From Dechloromonas sp. (GTDB lineage Bacteria > Pseudomonadota > Gammaproteobacteria > Burkholderiales > Rhodocyclaceae): 54,339 nucleotides of DNA. Below the pieces are notes generated by a model that was not told the DNA's origin, made no database searches, and saw nothing but the letters and a program-made list of their open reading frames with translations. The position numbers and the translations under genes are program-made. Positions 17,394-26,559 of this stretch are shown piece after piece. Within the stretch, counting starts at the first letter, position 1. Each line of letters begins with the position of its first letter. The DNA is taken from positions 1-54,339 of the forward strand of contig JAQTXC010000015.1 in the NCBI GenBank assembly GCA_028689015.1, read 5' to 3'.

Positions 17394-18365
17394 TCAATTG
17401 CTTGTGTTTTGTTGTTTTGTCGTTTGTCCGACAATCGGGCCTTGCCAACCGAGGCCGGGTGGGCTGGGTAAGGACAATTGACCGGCCGTGATCAGTGGAA
17501 AGTCGGCGTTTTCGACAAATAACGCGCCGCTGGCCAGACCATGTACGGCCTGCGGGGCGACCGCAGCGGCCAAATGGGCGGCAGCCAACAAGCCGCAGGC
17601 GCTTTCCAGTGCCGAGGTGACGATCACCTCGCAACCAGCGGCCCGGCTCTGCCAGGCCAGCGCCAGGCTGGCCAGCAGGCCGTGGCGGGCGGGTTTGAGA
17701 ATCACACGGTCGACCGCTCTCTGGGCAAAAAAATGCGCGTCCAGCAAATCGATCGATTCATCAATGGCCAGCGCAAAGGCTGCTTCTGCCTGCAATTCCG
17801 CCAGTTTTGCCTGCGTGGGCGTGGCCAGCGGCTCTTCCAGGCCGTCGATCGGCAAGCCCTTGCTGCCGGCGATGAATCGTCGCGCCTCGGCTATCGACCA
17901 GGCGCCGTTGGCATCCAGGCGAAAGCGTTGGCCGGGTGCCAGGTGGCGGGCCAGGTCGTCGAGTTGGCGCAGTTCGCGGTCTACGTCCTGCAGGCCCACT
18001 TTGAGTTTGATGATGTGAAAGCCGGCTGCGCTGCTGCGGCTTAGCTGGTCGCGGTCAACCGTGGAAATAGCCCCTAAAACATCGTTGACCGCGATGCTCG
18101 GGCACGGTGGCGCACCGCTCAAAAAGCTGTTGAGCGGCACGCCAGCACGTTGGGCAGCCAGGTCGAGGCGGGCGCATTCTTCGGCAAAGGCCTGGGCGGC
18201 AGCCGGATCGATACCGAATTCGGGTAACGGCGCATAGTCGCCCCAGCCGGTCAGGCCATCGGCGCCGTGCTGGCAGAACCATTGGCCGTCGCGCTGGGTG
18301 CAGCGGCCGCGTGCCGTTTGCCATGGCTGGCGAAGGTTGAGGGTGTAGGGCCGCCAGTCGCTCAC
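17394..18365 (-). CDS. menC: o-Succinylbenzoate synthase MenC
   Basis: Enolase-superfamily enzyme converting SHCHC to o-succinylbenzoate in menaquinone synthesis; 323 aa. Superfamily residues are visible: KLKVG (catalytic K-x-K), [15 protein letters not shown] and AIDES (metal ligands) and VILKPARHG (second catalytic lysine). The GTG start at 18365 overlaps the menB stop as GTGA; a longer frame is menB shadow. The last residues (TTKQQNTSN) form a tail containing the nifN activator site. An N-acylamino acid racemase is the alternative, but the menB overlap favours MenC. Confidence 0.85.
   Translation of the reverse strand: MSDWRPYTLNLRQPWQTARGRCTQRDGQWFCQHGADGLTGWGDYAPLPEFGIDPAAAQAFAEECARLDLAAQRAGVPLNSFLSGAPPCPSIAVNDVLGAISTVDRDQLSRSSAAGFHIIKLKVGLQDVDRELRQLDDLARHLAPGQRFRLDANGAWSIAEARRFIAGSKGLPIDGLEEPLATPTQAKLAELQAEAAFALAIDESIDLLDAHFFAQRAVDRVILKPARHGLLASLALAWQSRAAGCEVIVTSALESACGLLAAAHLAAAVAPQAVHGLASGALFVENADFPLITAGQLSLPSPPGLGWQGPIVGQTTKQQNTSN
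17418..17433. promoter_or_regulatory. NifA upstream activator site of nifN operon, inside menC
   Basis: TGTCGTTTGTCCGACA fits TGT-N10-ACA exactly. It is about 75 bp from the predicted transcription start of nifN. It lies within the last codons of menC, so the enhancer is embedded in coding sequence of a different pathway. Confidence 0.78.
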
Positions 18366-19204
18366 GGCCGCTGACGATATTTTTTGAAATCGGGGGGGCG
18401 GCGTTCCAGCCAGGCGTTGCGCCCTTCCTGGCCTTCCTCGGTCATGTAGAACAGGCCGGTGGCATTGCCGGCCAGTTCCTGGATGCCGGCCAGGCCGTCG
18501 GTGTCGGCATTGAAGCCAGCCTTGATCATCCGCAGCGCCATCGGTGATAACTGCAGCATCTGGCGGCACCAGGCGACCGTTTCTTCCTCCAGCCGGTCGA
18601 GTGGCACGACGGCATTGACCAGGCCCCAGTCGAGTGCCGTCGCTGCATCGTACTGGCGACAGAGCAGCCAGATCTCCTTGGCCCGCTTGAGGCCGATGGT
18701 GCGCGCCATCAAGCCGGCGCCGAGGCCGGCGTCAAAGCTGCCGACGCGCGGCCCGGTTTGCCCGAAACGGGCGTTATCGGCGGCAATGCTCAGGTCGCAG
18801 ACCAGGTGCAGGACGTGGCCGCCACCGATGGCAAAACCGGCGATCATCGCCACCACCGGTTTGGGCAGCCGGCGAATCTGCATTTGCAAATCGAGGACAT
18901 TCAGATGCGGCGTGCCGTCTTCAGCGATATAACCGGCATCGCCGCGGACTTTCTGGTCGCCGCCGGCGCAAAAGGCGGCGTCGCCGGCCCCGGTCAGGAT
19001 GATGGCACCGATTGTGCGGTCATGCTGGGCGCGGTGAAAGGCGTCAATCAGCTCGCTGATTGTTTCCGGGCGAAAGGCGTTGCGCCGCGCCGGTCGGTTG
19101 ATGGTAATGCGGGCAATCCCTTCGGCCGTGTCGTAAAGGATGTCGTGGTAGGGGTGGGCGCTTTGCCAGTCGATGGATGAGGTAGACATGAAAAGATTGT
19201 GCAT
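18362..19204 (-). CDS. menB: 1,4-Dihydroxy-2-naphthoyl-CoA synthase MenB
   Basis: Crotonase-fold enzyme that closes the naphthoquinone ring in menaquinone synthesis; 280 aa from the ATG at 19204 (275 aa if the second ATG at 19189 is used; neither has a good Shine-Dalgarno). MenB hallmarks are [11 protein letters not shown], the oxyanion-hole region [12 protein letters not shown], and [13 protein letters not shown], with the C-terminal [19 protein letters not shown]. It forms a two-gene unit with menC by a 4-bp overlap. Other men genes are not in the window. Confidence 0.92.
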   Translation of the reverse strand: MHNLFMSTSSIDWQSAHPYHDILYDTAEGIARITINRPARRNAFRPETISELIDAFHRAQHDRTIGAIILTGAGDAAFCAGGDQKVRGDAGYIAEDGTPHLNVLDLQMQIRRLPKPVVAMIAGFAIGGGHVLHLVCDLSIAADNARFGQTGPRVGSFDAGLGAGLMARTIGLKRAKEIWLLCRQYDAATALDWGLVNAVVPLDRLEEETVAWCRQMLQLSPMALRMIKAGFNADTDGLAGIQELAGNATGLFYMTEEGQEGRNAWLERRPPDFKKYRQRP

Positions 19205-19302
19205 GCAGGGAGGGCAAAGTATAGCGGCAAGGCACGGGCAGCCCTTGGTTGTTAAGCGATGACTATGGGAGAATCAAAGTCTCTGTTCGATGGGCTATTT
19301 CA

Positions 19303-19641
19303 GTGAAAGAACGTCGTCGTGCCAATCGCTTGCACCTGACCGGCAAGGTCAGTGTTTATCTCGGCGGACAGGCGTTGACCGTGCCGGTGGCCGATATTTC
19401 GGTGACCGGGATCGGGGTGATGCTGGACATGGCCGTGCTCGGTGCCAAGCCCAGTGGCGAAGTGGGCTTGTGCACCATTGAATCGCCAGCCCTGGGTCAA
19501 ACCATTGAGGCCTATGTGAGCGTTATGCGCATCCGTCGTGTCGGGCAGCAATATCTGGTGGGGCTACGTTTTGAGTCCATTGCCGACGAGCAGTTGGCGC
19601 TGATTCTCGATTTGCAGCATCGCCAAACGTCGCCGGTTTGA
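19303..19641 (+). CDS. PilZ-domain protein
   Basis: About 112 aa, almost entirely one PilZ domain. The c-di-GMP binding signature is present: arginines in ERRRANR followed about 27 residues later by DISVTGIG (the D/NxSxxG motif). A GTG at 19303 is used as start; a TTG at 19249 is the only longer choice. No ribosome site is convincing. It lies 1 bp before the PhnD-like gene on the same strand, so it may be in one unit with the binding protein and the histidine kinase. Confidence 0.75.
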   Translation: MKERRRANRLHLTGKVSVYLGGQALTVPVADISVTGIGVMLDMAVLGAKPSGEVGLCTIESPALGQTIEAYVSVMRIRRVGQQYLVGLRFESIADEQLALILDLQHRQTSPV

Positions 19642-19642
19642 C

Positions 19643-20554
19643 ATGGTGTCTCTTGAACGTCGTCAGCTTCTGAAATGCGGACTGCTGTTGCTGGGCGCCG
19701 GGTGTGATGCGCCGCCCAGACACGTCCTGTCCTATCAAGCCACGCCCGAGCAAGACCAGCGGCCGGTTTTTGAGTTCGCAGTCCACCCGCTGCACAACCC
19801 GGGAAAGTTGATCGAGGCGTATCAGCCGCTCATTGCGCATCTCAACCAGCAGCTACCCGACATCGAGTTTCGCCTTGAGGCCTCACGAGATTATGCTGCG
19901 TACGAGCAGAAAATTCGTGATCGCCGGCCGGCTTTCCTGCTACCGAACCCTTGGCAGACTTTGCTGGCTCAGAAATTTGGTTATCACGTTCTGGCCGAAG
20001 CGGGAGATCGAGCTGATTTTCGCGGTATTTTCATTGTCCGGCGTGATAGTCAGGTGCGTCAGCCGGGTGATCTGGACGATCGAACCATTGCTTATCCTTC
20101 CCCGACGGCACTGGCCGCCGCCATCATGCCGCAGTTTTTTCTCCATCAGCACGGGCTGTCGGTGACCCGGGATGTGCGCAATATTTATGTCGGCTCACAA
20201 GAGTCGGCAATCATGAATGTTTTCTTGGGCCAGGCCGATGCCGGCGCCACTTGGCCGCCACCGTGGCGCCAGTTTCAACTGGACCATCCCGAGAAAGCGG
20301 CACAGTTGAAAGTGATCTGGGAAACGCCACCCTTAATCAATAATTCGGTGATGGTGCGTGATGATGTGCCGGCCAAAATTTTCAGCAAGGTGCAGCAGTT
20401 GCTGATCGATCTAACTCACCACCCTGCGGGGTCGCAGGTGCTGGCGCCGATGCAGACCGCAGGTTTTGCTGCGGCGGATGATTCGACCTATGCCATCGTT
20501 GCCGATTATGTAGCCCGCTTCGAACGTGAGGTTCGACCGGTGGAGGACAAGTGA
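19643..20554 (+). CDS. PhnD-like periplasmic substrate-binding protein
   Basis: 303 aa phosphate/phosphonate-type (PhnD family) binding protein. The N terminus has a hydrophobic export stretch with a near-lipobox (LLLLGAGC), so it may be a lipoprotein. Family features include [26 protein letters not shown], the pocket region [13 protein letters not shown] and [22 protein letters not shown]. No ABC permease or ATPase is nearby. It is followed, with a 1-bp overlap, by a hybrid histidine kinase. The protein may therefore present a ligand to the kinase rather than feed a transporter. Confidence 0.85.
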   Translation: MVSLERRQLLKCGLLLLGAGCDAPPRHVLSYQATPEQDQRPVFEFAVHPLHNPGKLIEAYQPLIAHLNQQLPDIEFRLEASRDYAAYEQKIRDRRPAFLLPNPWQTLLAQKFGYHVLAEAGDRADFRGIFIVRRDSQVRQPGDLDDRTIAYPSPTALAAAIMPQFFLHQHGLSVTRDVRNIYVGSQESAIMNVFLGQADAGATWPPPWRQFQLDHPEKAAQLKVIWETPPLINNSVMVRDDVPAKIFSKVQQLLIDLTHHPAGSQVLAPMQTAGFAAADDSTYAIVADYVARFEREVRPVEDK

Positions 20555-22893
20555 TGAAAGGCTTCAGGCATCTCTTGCTGGGCTCTTTGCAGCGTCAATT
20601 GGTGGTCGGACTGACCGTGTTGATTGCCTTGATGACGATTGGCCTGGTTTGGGACATGATTCATCGGCAGACGCAGCTGATCGCTCGCCAGCAAGTTGAA
20701 GAGGCGAATGCGCTGGCGCGCACTCTCTCGGGCTCATCCGCTGTCTGGTTGGTTGCTCGTGATTACAGTGGTTTGCAGGACATCGTGAGTGGGCTGATCG
20801 AATACCCGCACCTGGCCTACGCCATGCTGCTCGATACCCGTGGCCAGGTCTTGGCGCACAGTGAGCCGGTTCGCCTGGGGAGTTACCTGCCGGATCTGCC
20901 GGCTGAGCCGCAGTTGCGGGTCGATACCTTGCCCGGGAGTGTTGATGTGATCAGTCCGGTGCTGCTGGCCGGCGAGCACGTCGGCTGGGTGCGTTTGGGG
21001 TTGTCCCTTGATGGTTTGCACGATGATCGCTTGCGCCAGATTGTATGGCGTGGCGCCTTGTTTGGTGTGGGTGGGTTACTGGTTGGCATTGGTCTGGCGG
21101 TGTTTGCGGGACGCTATCTGACTCGCCGTTTGAACCGAATCGAGCAAGTTGTCGATGCCGTTGATAACGGACAAGCCAGCGAACGGATCGACTTGCAAGG
21201 AGATGACGAGGCGGCACGACTGGCGCGGCGGGTCAACACCATGCTGGATAGTCTGGCCGAACGTGAGCAAGCCCTGAAAGCCAGCGAATTTCGCTGGAAA
21301 TTCGCCATCGAGGGGGCGGGTGATGGCCTGTGGGACTGGAATATGGCCGATGGAACGGTGTTCTATTCCACGCTTTGGAAACGGATGCTGGGTTATGCCG
21401 ACGATGAGGTCGGCTGCGGAGTGGGTGAATGGGAAAGCCGGGTTCATCCCGACGATATGCCGAAAACCCGTGCGGCCATCATGCGCTGTCTGGCTGACCA
21501 AAACTCACATTACATCGACGAACATCGGGTGCGTTGCAAGGATGGTCGGTACAAGTGGATTCTGGATCGTGGCATCGTCGTTGAACGCGATACCGCCGGG
21601 CAACCGCTACGGATGATCGGTACGCACAGCGATGTGACGGCCCGCAAGTTGGCTGAAGTCGAGTTGCAGAACCATCGTGACCATCTGGAAGACTTGGTGG
21701 CGGCCCGTACGCAGGATCTGATCACGGCCAGGGATGCCGCCGAAGCAGCCAACAAGGCCAAGAGCACCTTTCTGGCAAACATGAGCCACGAATTGCGCAC
21801 GCCGATGAATGCCATCATGGGCATGACCGATCTGGCCTTGCGCCGGGCCAGTGATCCGGATCAGCAGTCGCAGTTGCAGAAGGTTCGTCAGGCCTCCCGT
21901 CATTTGCTGGGCGTGATCAACGATATTCTGGACATTTCGCGCATCGAAGCCGAAAAACTCGTATTGCAACAGGGCAGCTTTACCTTGCCTGAAATACGCC
22001 AGGAATTAAGCGACCTGCTTGAGACGCGGGCGGTCGACAAAGGTATCCAGCTGCATGTCACGCTACCCGAGGAACTGTGTGATTTGCACTTTCTGGGTGA
22101 TCGTCTTCGCCTGCAGCAGGTCTTGATCAACTTGCTGGGTAATGCGATCAAATTTACGTCCGAAGGCAGCATCGACGTTCGTTTCAGTGCCGTGTCACTC
22201 ACCCCGCAGCAACTTGAGCTACGTTGCGAAGTGCAGGATTCCGGGATTGGCATTCCTGCTGATGTGCTGCCCCGGCTGTTTGAACCCTTCTCGCAAGGGG
22301 ATGACTCAATGACCCGGGCGTATGGTGGCACCGGACTGGGTCTGGCGATCAGTAAGCATCTGGTGCGGCTGATGGGTGGGCAAATTGGCGTGAGCAGCAC
22401 GGTGGGGTTGGGGAGTACGTTCTGGTTTACCGTGACCTTGCCATGTACCGGCGATGTCTCGATGCAGGCTGCGGCGCTTGTGTCGACGGTCGAGGCACGC
22501 TTGCGGGCCGCCCATGCCGGGCAACGCGTGCTCCTGGTCGAGGATGAACCGATCAATCGCGAAGTGGCGCAGGCTTTGCTGCTTGAGGTAGGCTTGCGGG
22601 TTGATTTGGCGGAGGATGGCCTGCAGGCGCTTGAACTGGTGAGCAGAAATCACTACGACCTGATCTTGATGGATATTCAGATGCCAGGGATGAATGGCCT
22701 GGAGGCCAGCCGGCAAATTCGTGCGCTGCCAGCCGGGGAAAAGTTGCCGATTCTGGCGTTGACCGCGAACGCCTTTGCCGAAGACCGTGCTGCTTGTTTG
22801 GCGGCGGGTATGAATGCACATATCGACAAACCGGTTGATCCTGAGAAATTGTTTGCCATCCTGTTGGCTTGGTTGCCGCTTCGCTCTAATTGA
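20554..22893 (+). CDS. Hybrid sensor histidine kinase (HAMP-PAS-HisKA-HATPase-REC)
   Basis: 779 aa membrane sensor. Transmembrane segments lie at about 15-37 and 168-188, with a periplasmic domain of about 130 residues between. Then come HAMP, one PAS/PAC ([19 protein letters not shown]), HisKA with the phospho-histidine in [16 protein letters not shown], HATPase ([32 protein letters not shown]) and a C-terminal receiver with the acceptor aspartate in [13 protein letters not shown]. The ATG at 20554 is 7 nt after GGAGG and touches the stop of the binding-protein gene, so they are coupled. No Hpt or output regulator is adjacent. Confidence 0.9.
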   Translation: MKGFRHLLLGSLQRQLVVGLTVLIALMTIGLVWDMIHRQTQLIARQQVEEANALARTLSGSSAVWLVARDYSGLQDIVSGLIEYPHLAYAMLLDTRGQVLAHSEPVRLGSYLPDLPAEPQLRVDTLPGSVDVISPVLLAGEHVGWVRLGLSLDGLHDDRLRQIVWRGALFGVGGLLVGIGLAVFAGRYLTRRLNRIEQVVDAVDNGQASERIDLQGDDEAARLARRVNTMLDSLAEREQALKASEFRWKFAIEGAGDGLWDWNMADGTVFYSTLWKRMLGYADDEVGCGVGEWESRVHPDDMPKTRAAIMRCLADQNSHYIDEHRVRCKDGRYKWILDRGIVVERDTAGQPLRMIGTHSDVTARKLAEVELQNHRDHLEDLVAARTQDLITARDAAEAANKAKSTFLANMSHELRTPMNAIMGMTDLALRRASDPDQQSQLQKVRQASRHLLGVINDILDISRIEAEKLVLQQGSFTLPEIRQELSDLLETRAVDKGIQLHVTLPEELCDLHFLGDRLRLQQVLINLLGNAIKFTSEGSIDVRFSAVSLTPQQLELRCEVQDSGIGIPADVLPRLFEPFSQGDDSMTRAYGGTGLGLAISKHLVRLMGGQIGVSSTVGLGSTFWFTVTLPCTGDVSMQAAALVSTVEARLRAAHAGQRVLLVEDEPINREVAQALLLEVGLRVDLAEDGLQALELVSRNHYDLILMDIQMPGMNGLEASRQIRALPAGEKLPILALTANAFAEDRAACLAAGMNAHIDKPVDPEKLFAILLAWLPLRSN

Positions 22894-23004
22894 CGGGGTC
22901 ACGGCGAGGCGATTGTGGCTCTGTTGCTGCGGTGCGTTTGTTAAACTCACCGCCCGCGCCATCCTTTGGCTTGTTAAAAATAATCAAAAATCTGGAGAGA
23001 TGAC

Positions 23005-24126
23005 ATGTTCTGGGGAAATAGTGCCCGTATAGCGGCGCTTGAGCGTGACTTACAGCAGGCGCACCAGCGTGAATCCGAACTGAACAGCGAACTTGATCGT
23101 GTTCGACACGCTTTGAGTGCGCAGCGCCAGGCTGATCACGAAAAATCGGCAGAGTGCGATATGTTGCGGCAGGTGTTGGCCAACCTGGCGCTGTTTGGCC
23201 AGTCACTGGGTAGTTCGCAAGCCAGCCTGGGGCAGATGGCCAATCTGCTCAAAGAAGAAAAGCAGCAAGCCGTCGAGGCGGCCGAGGTGTCGACGTCCAG
23301 TGGTCAGACCACGACCGAGATTGCTTCAAACCTGCATCGTCTGGCCGAGGATTCGGGGCAGGCGGCACGCGAAGTCGATCAATTGGCCCAGCAGGCCACT
23401 CAGATTGGCGCCATTGTTCAGTTGATCCATGAAATTGCCGACCAGACCAACCTGCTGGCGCTCAATGCAGCCATTGAGGCAGCACGGGCAGGTGAAGCCG
23501 GGCGGGGGTTTGCAGTGGTGGCCGATGAGGTCCGTAAACTGGCTGAGCGCACCGCCAAGGCGACTCAGGATATCGATGGCCTGGTCACCGGCATCCGCCA
23601 TGATTCGGCGCAGGCCAAACAGGCCATGGAATCGCTGGCCCAAACCGCCGATGATTACAGCGCACGTGGCCGTGGGGCGACCGAGGACATGAAGCGCCTG
23701 ATCGGTTTATCACACAAGATGGAGCAGGTGATTGCCGGCAGCGCATTGACCAGCTTTGTCGAAGTGGCCAAGGTCGACCATTTGGTATTCAAGTTCCGCA
23801 TTTATCTAGGGCTGTTTGGTCTTGAGCAGATGTCGTCGGATCAGGTGGCATCGCACACCAGTTGCCGCCTGGGCAAATGGTATTACGAAGGTGAAGGGCG
23901 CGAATGTTTCAGCCGTCTCAATGGCTATCGCGAGATTGAAGCGCCGCACATCGATGTCCATCGGCATGGCATCGACGCATTACGGGCGAGCCAGAGCGGC
24001 GACAGCACGGCGATGCTGCGCAGCGTTGAGGCAATGGAAAAAGCCAGCATGCAGGTGCTCGACAACCTGCAGCGCATGTCGGCGGGGGCCATCTCCAATC
24101 CTTCGGCGCTGTGTATGTCACACTGA
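23005..24126 (+). CDS. Soluble methyl-accepting chemoreceptor with CZB domain
   Basis: 373 aa without a transmembrane segment. An N-terminal coiled coil (about 7-55) leads into a short MCP signalling hairpin with the conserved tip [38 protein letters not shown]. The C-terminal part is a CZB (chemoreceptor zinc-binding) domain, with [11 protein letters not shown] and [15 protein letters not shown] containing the zinc-ligand histidines and cysteine. CZB receptors sense zinc or oxidants such as HOCl. It follows the hybrid kinase by 111 bp and ends at a terminator; a direct link to the kinase is not shown. Confidence 0.9.
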   Translation: MFWGNSARIAALERDLQQAHQRESELNSELDRVRHALSAQRQADHEKSAECDMLRQVLANLALFGQSLGSSQASLGQMANLLKEEKQQAVEAAEVSTSSGQTTTEIASNLHRLAEDSGQAAREVDQLAQQATQIGAIVQLIHEIADQTNLLALNAAIEAARAGEAGRGFAVVADEVRKLAERTAKATQDIDGLVTGIRHDSAQAKQAMESLAQTADDYSARGRGATEDMKRLIGLSHKMEQVIAGSALTSFVEVAKVDHLVFKFRIYLGLFGLEQMSSDQVASHTSCRLGKWYYEGEGRECFSRLNGYREIEAPHIDVHRHGIDALRASQSGDSTAMLRSVEAMEKASMQVLDNLQRMSAGAISNPSALCMSH

Positions 24127-24150
24127 AACAGGGTGGAAGCGCCCATCAAG

Positions 24151-24180
24151 GAACCCGGCCGAGGCCGGGTTCTTCGTTTT
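24151..24180 (+). terminator. Intrinsic terminator after the CZB chemoreceptor
   Basis: GAACCCGGCC-GA-GGCCGGGTTC is a perfect 10-bp stem followed by TTCGTTTT. It lies between the chemoreceptor and the convergent ilvN. Confidence 0.8.
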
Positions 24181-24183
24181 GGG

Positions 24184-24495
24184 TCAAGGACGGAAGAAAT
24201 CTTCCAGCTCGGTAAAGACCGCGTGTTCGGCATGATGGCGACGGACGGCGATAACGTCTTCCAGCTTTTCGACTTGGCGGATCATCTGGGCCAGGCGGGT
24301 GTCTTCATTGACCAGCAACCAGATGCGGCTTTGCCGGCCATCACCGACCGGCAGGCAGAGAATGCCTTCGACGTTGTAGGCGCGGCGTGAGAACAGGCCG
24401 ACGACGTGCGACATCACCCCGGGGTGATTGGCGACGTCGATTTCCAGTACGGCACGGGCCAGCGCCTGTTGTTCTTCACGATGAATGGCGTTCAT
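24184..24495 (-). CDS. ilvN: Acetolactate synthase small (regulatory) subunit IlvN
   Basis: 103 aa ACT-domain protein, the short type found with IlvB of AHAS I. ARAVLEIDVANHPGVMSHVVGLFSRRAYNVEGI is the ACT core that binds valine for feedback inhibition. The start is just 1 bp from the ilvB stop. Short length (E. coli IlvN is 96 aa) and the valine-rich leader upstream favour AHAS I over the longer IlvH type. Confidence 0.9.
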   Translation of the reverse strand: MNAIHREEQQALARAVLEIDVANHPGVMSHVVGLFSRRAYNVEGILCLPVGDGRQSRIWLLVNEDTRLAQMIRQVEKLEDVIAVRRHHAEHAVFTELEDFFRP

Positions 24496-24496
24496 T

Positions 24497-26167
24497 TCAG
24501 GCTCCGATCATGTCACGGTTGGCGGCGCCCGGTGGCACCATGGGATAGACCTTTTCCTCGGCCTTGATGCCGGCATGGATCAGGCAGGGACCGGGCCGGG
24601 TCAGGGCATCCTTGAGGGCAGCCAGCGGGTCGCTGGCCTGGTCGAGGTCGACGGCGCCAATGCCCAGCGCCCTGGCGACGCCGACAAAATCCGGCATGGC
24701 CTGGAATTCCGAGGCAAACAGGCGTTGACCGTAAAACAGCGTCTGCTGCTGATGTACCAGGCCCAGGACGGCATTGTTCATCAACACGATCTTGATATTG
24801 ACCTGTTGTTCGGCAGCGGTGACCAGTTCCTGGATGTTCATCAGGATGGAGCCGTCGCCAGTGAAGCAGACGACCGTACGCTGCGGTTCGGCCAGTGCGG
24901 CACCGATGGCCGCCGGCACGCCGAAGCCCATGGTGCCGAGGCCGCCGGAAGTCAGCCACTGGCGTGGCCGGCGCAGCGGGTAGGCTTGCGCGGCCCACAT
25001 CTGGTGCTGGCCGACATCGGTGGCGATGGCCGCTTCGTCATCCAGGCAGGCGGCAATGGCTGCGATCAGGCCGAAATGCGAGCGCGGGTTATCCAGCCCC
25101 GGCAGCGGTTGCGGGTGCGCGGTTTTCAGGGCCTGGATGCGGTCGACCCAGGTTTCTCGGGCATTTTCCGGCACCCGGGGCAGCAGTTGTGCCAGCGCAT
25201 CGCCGACATCGGCGACGATGCCGACGTGGGCGGTCTTGATCTTGTCGAGTTCGGCCGGATCGATGTCGATGTGGATGATCTTCGCTTGCGGGCAGAAGGC
25301 GGCGACCTTGCCGGTGGCGCGGTCATCGAAGCGGGCGCCGACGGCGATCAGCAGGTCGCACTCGTCCAGCGCCAGGTTGGTATAGGGGGCGCCATGCATG
25401 CCCAGCATGCCGATCGACAAGGGGTGGTCGACCGGCAGTGCGCCCAGGGCCATCAGTGTGCTGACGGTCGGCAAATGCGCCTTTTCAGCTAGGTCGACCG
25501 CGAGGCGGGAGGCTCCCGAGTGGATGACGCCCCCCCCGAGGTAGAGAATGGGACGTTGCGCGTCAGCGATCATCGCCGCAGCCTGGGCAATCTGCCCGGC
25601 AGCCGCTGCCGGCGCGGGCAGGGCGTGCCCGGGGGCGGGCCAGGTGTCGACGTCGATGGCGCGGCTCTGCACGTCTTTCGGGATGTCGATCAGCACTGGG
25701 CCGGGGCGGCCGGAGGCGGCAATCTCGAAGGCGCGCGGGATGACCTCGAGCAATTCCTCGGTTGAGGAGACCAGAAAGTTGTGCTTGGTGATCGGGATCG
25801 ACAGACCGTAGGTGTCAACTTCCTGGAAGGCATCGGTGCCGATCATCGATTTCGGCACCTGGCCAGTGATGGCGACCAGCGGGATGGAATCGAGCTTGGC
25901 GTCGGCAATGGCAGTCAGCAGGTTGGTGGCGCCCGGACCGGAGGACGCCATGCAGACGGCCACCTCGCCGGTCGCCCGGGCCATGCCCTGGGCGATGAAG
26001 CCGGCGCCTTGTTCGTGACGGGCGAGGACGTGGCGGATTGCGGTCGACTGACTCAGCGCATCATAAATCGGCAGGATGGCGCCGCCCGGGTAACCGGTGA
26101 CTAGGCGAATGCCCTGGCGTTCGAGAAGGCGCACGGTGATCTGCGCGCCGGAGAGGGTTTCTGTCAT
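24497..26167 (-). CDS. ilvB: Acetolactate synthase large subunit IlvB
   Basis: ThDP-dependent enzyme making acetolactate or acetohydroxybutyrate for valine, leucine and isoleucine; 556 aa. The N terminus is TGYPGGAILPIYDAL with the catalytic glutamate region LARHEQGAGFIAQGMAR. The ThDP-binding motif is GDGSILMNIQEL-TAAEQQVNIKIVLMNN. The ATG at 26165-26167 follows AAGGAGC; a 14-residue longer frame is unlikely. It is expressed from a promoter with an attenuating leader (separate entries). Confidence 0.95.
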   Translation of the reverse strand: MTETLSGAQITVRLLERQGIRLVTGYPGGAILPIYDALSQSTAIRHVLARHEQGAGFIAQGMARATGEVAVCMASSGPGATNLLTAIADAKLDSIPLVAITGQVPKSMIGTDAFQEVDTYGLSIPITKHNFLVSSTEELLEVIPRAFEIAASGRPGPVLIDIPKDVQSRAIDVDTWPAPGHALPAPAAAAGQIAQAAAMIADAQRPILYLGGGVIHSGASRLAVDLAEKAHLPTVSTLMALGALPVDHPLSIGMLGMHGAPYTNLALDECDLLIAVGARFDDRATGKVAAFCPQAKIIHIDIDPAELDKIKTAHVGIVADVGDALAQLLPRVPENARETWVDRIQALKTAHPQPLPGLDNPRSHFGLIAAIAACLDDEAAIATDVGQHQMWAAQAYPLRRPRQWLTSGGLGTMGFGVPAAIGAALAEPQRTVVCFTGDGSILMNIQELVTAAEQQVNIKIVLMNNAVLGLVHQQQTLFYGQRLFASEFQAMPDFVGVARALGIGAVDLDQASDPLAALKDALTRPGPCLIHAGIKAEEKVYPMVPPGAANRDMIGA

Positions 26168-26210
26168 CAAAAGCTCCTTCTGAGGTTCTGGCGAATCCGG
26201 CAGGGCCACA

Positions 26211-26246
26211 AAATAAAACCCCCGCCGGTTTGCGCCGGCGGGGGTT
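26211..26246 (-). terminator. ilvB attenuator (leader terminator)
   Basis: AACCCCCGCCGG / CCGGCGGGGGTT is a perfect 12-bp stem with a 6-nt loop. On the minus strand it is followed by TTTTATTTTG. It sits 44 bp before ilvB and 25 bp after the stop of a valine-rich leader peptide, the classic attenuator position. Confidence 0.9.
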
Positions 26247-26271
26247 GGGAAAAGTGTTTGCTGTTTGTTGC

Positions 26272-26385
26272 TTACCCGGTCCGCGACGGCGCGTGCATAA
26301 CGACGCTGACGACACGTACGACGACCGATACCGCGACACGCTGGGCGGTGCGGTGTGTCAGGTCATCGTGCGGCTGGCGGTTCAT
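26272..26385 (-). CDS. ivbL: Valine-rich ilvB leader peptide (IvbL-like)
   Basis: 37-aa reading frame too short for usual gene callers. It starts MNRQPHDD, and residues 17-29 read VAVSVVVRVVSVV, giving nine valines in 13 residues, then MHAPSRTG and stop. The run closely resembles E. coli IvbL, whose valine run is likewise interrupted by arginine and followed by an alanine-proline. It lies between a sigma-70-like promoter and a strong terminator ahead of ilvB. Ribosome stalling at valine codons when Val-tRNA is scarce should prevent terminator formation. The Shine-Dalgarno sequence is weak. Confidence 0.9.
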   Translation of the reverse strand: MNRQPHDDLTHRTAQRVAVSVVVRVVSVVMHAPSRTG

Positions 26386-26421
26386 GGCGGCCTGGAATCC
26401 GAGCTAAAAATTTGAACCCGA

Positions 26422-26450
26422 ACTATTCACGAAATGAAAAAAAATATCAA
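26422..26450 (-). promoter_or_regulatory. Candidate sigma-70 promoter of ilvBN
   Basis: On the minus strand TTGATA is followed after 17 bp by AATAGT, an acceptable -35/-10 pair. Transcription would start near 26415, about 30 nt before the leader peptide start. Confidence 0.5.
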
Positions 26451-26486
26451 CGCTGTCGCCGGTAGGGTTATTGACAGGAGGCGGCG

Positions 26487-26516
26487 ATGATCTTGTCACG
26501 GCCGCGTAACGCGTAG
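26487..26516 (+). CDS. Possible nine-codon leader reading frame upstream of btaA
   Basis: ATG with an excellent GGAGG five bases upstream opens a nine-codon frame (MILSRPRNA, stop TAG), 43 bp before btaA. The ribosome site is better than that of btaA itself. It may be a translated leader or chance; no residue bias hints at attenuation. Confidence 0.3.
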   Translation: MILSRPRNA

Positions 26517-26559
26517 CGCTTACTTTTGAAAAATTCGCCCAACGCAAGGTTCTTTTCGA

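Noticed and set aside
18366-18569. Longer menC start
   Set aside because: The added residues are a shadow of menB in another frame; the GTG at 18365 overlaps the menB stop as expected for coupling.
22900-23004. Sigma-28 promoter for the chemoreceptor
   Set aside because: No pair close to TAAA-N15-GCCGATAA was found.
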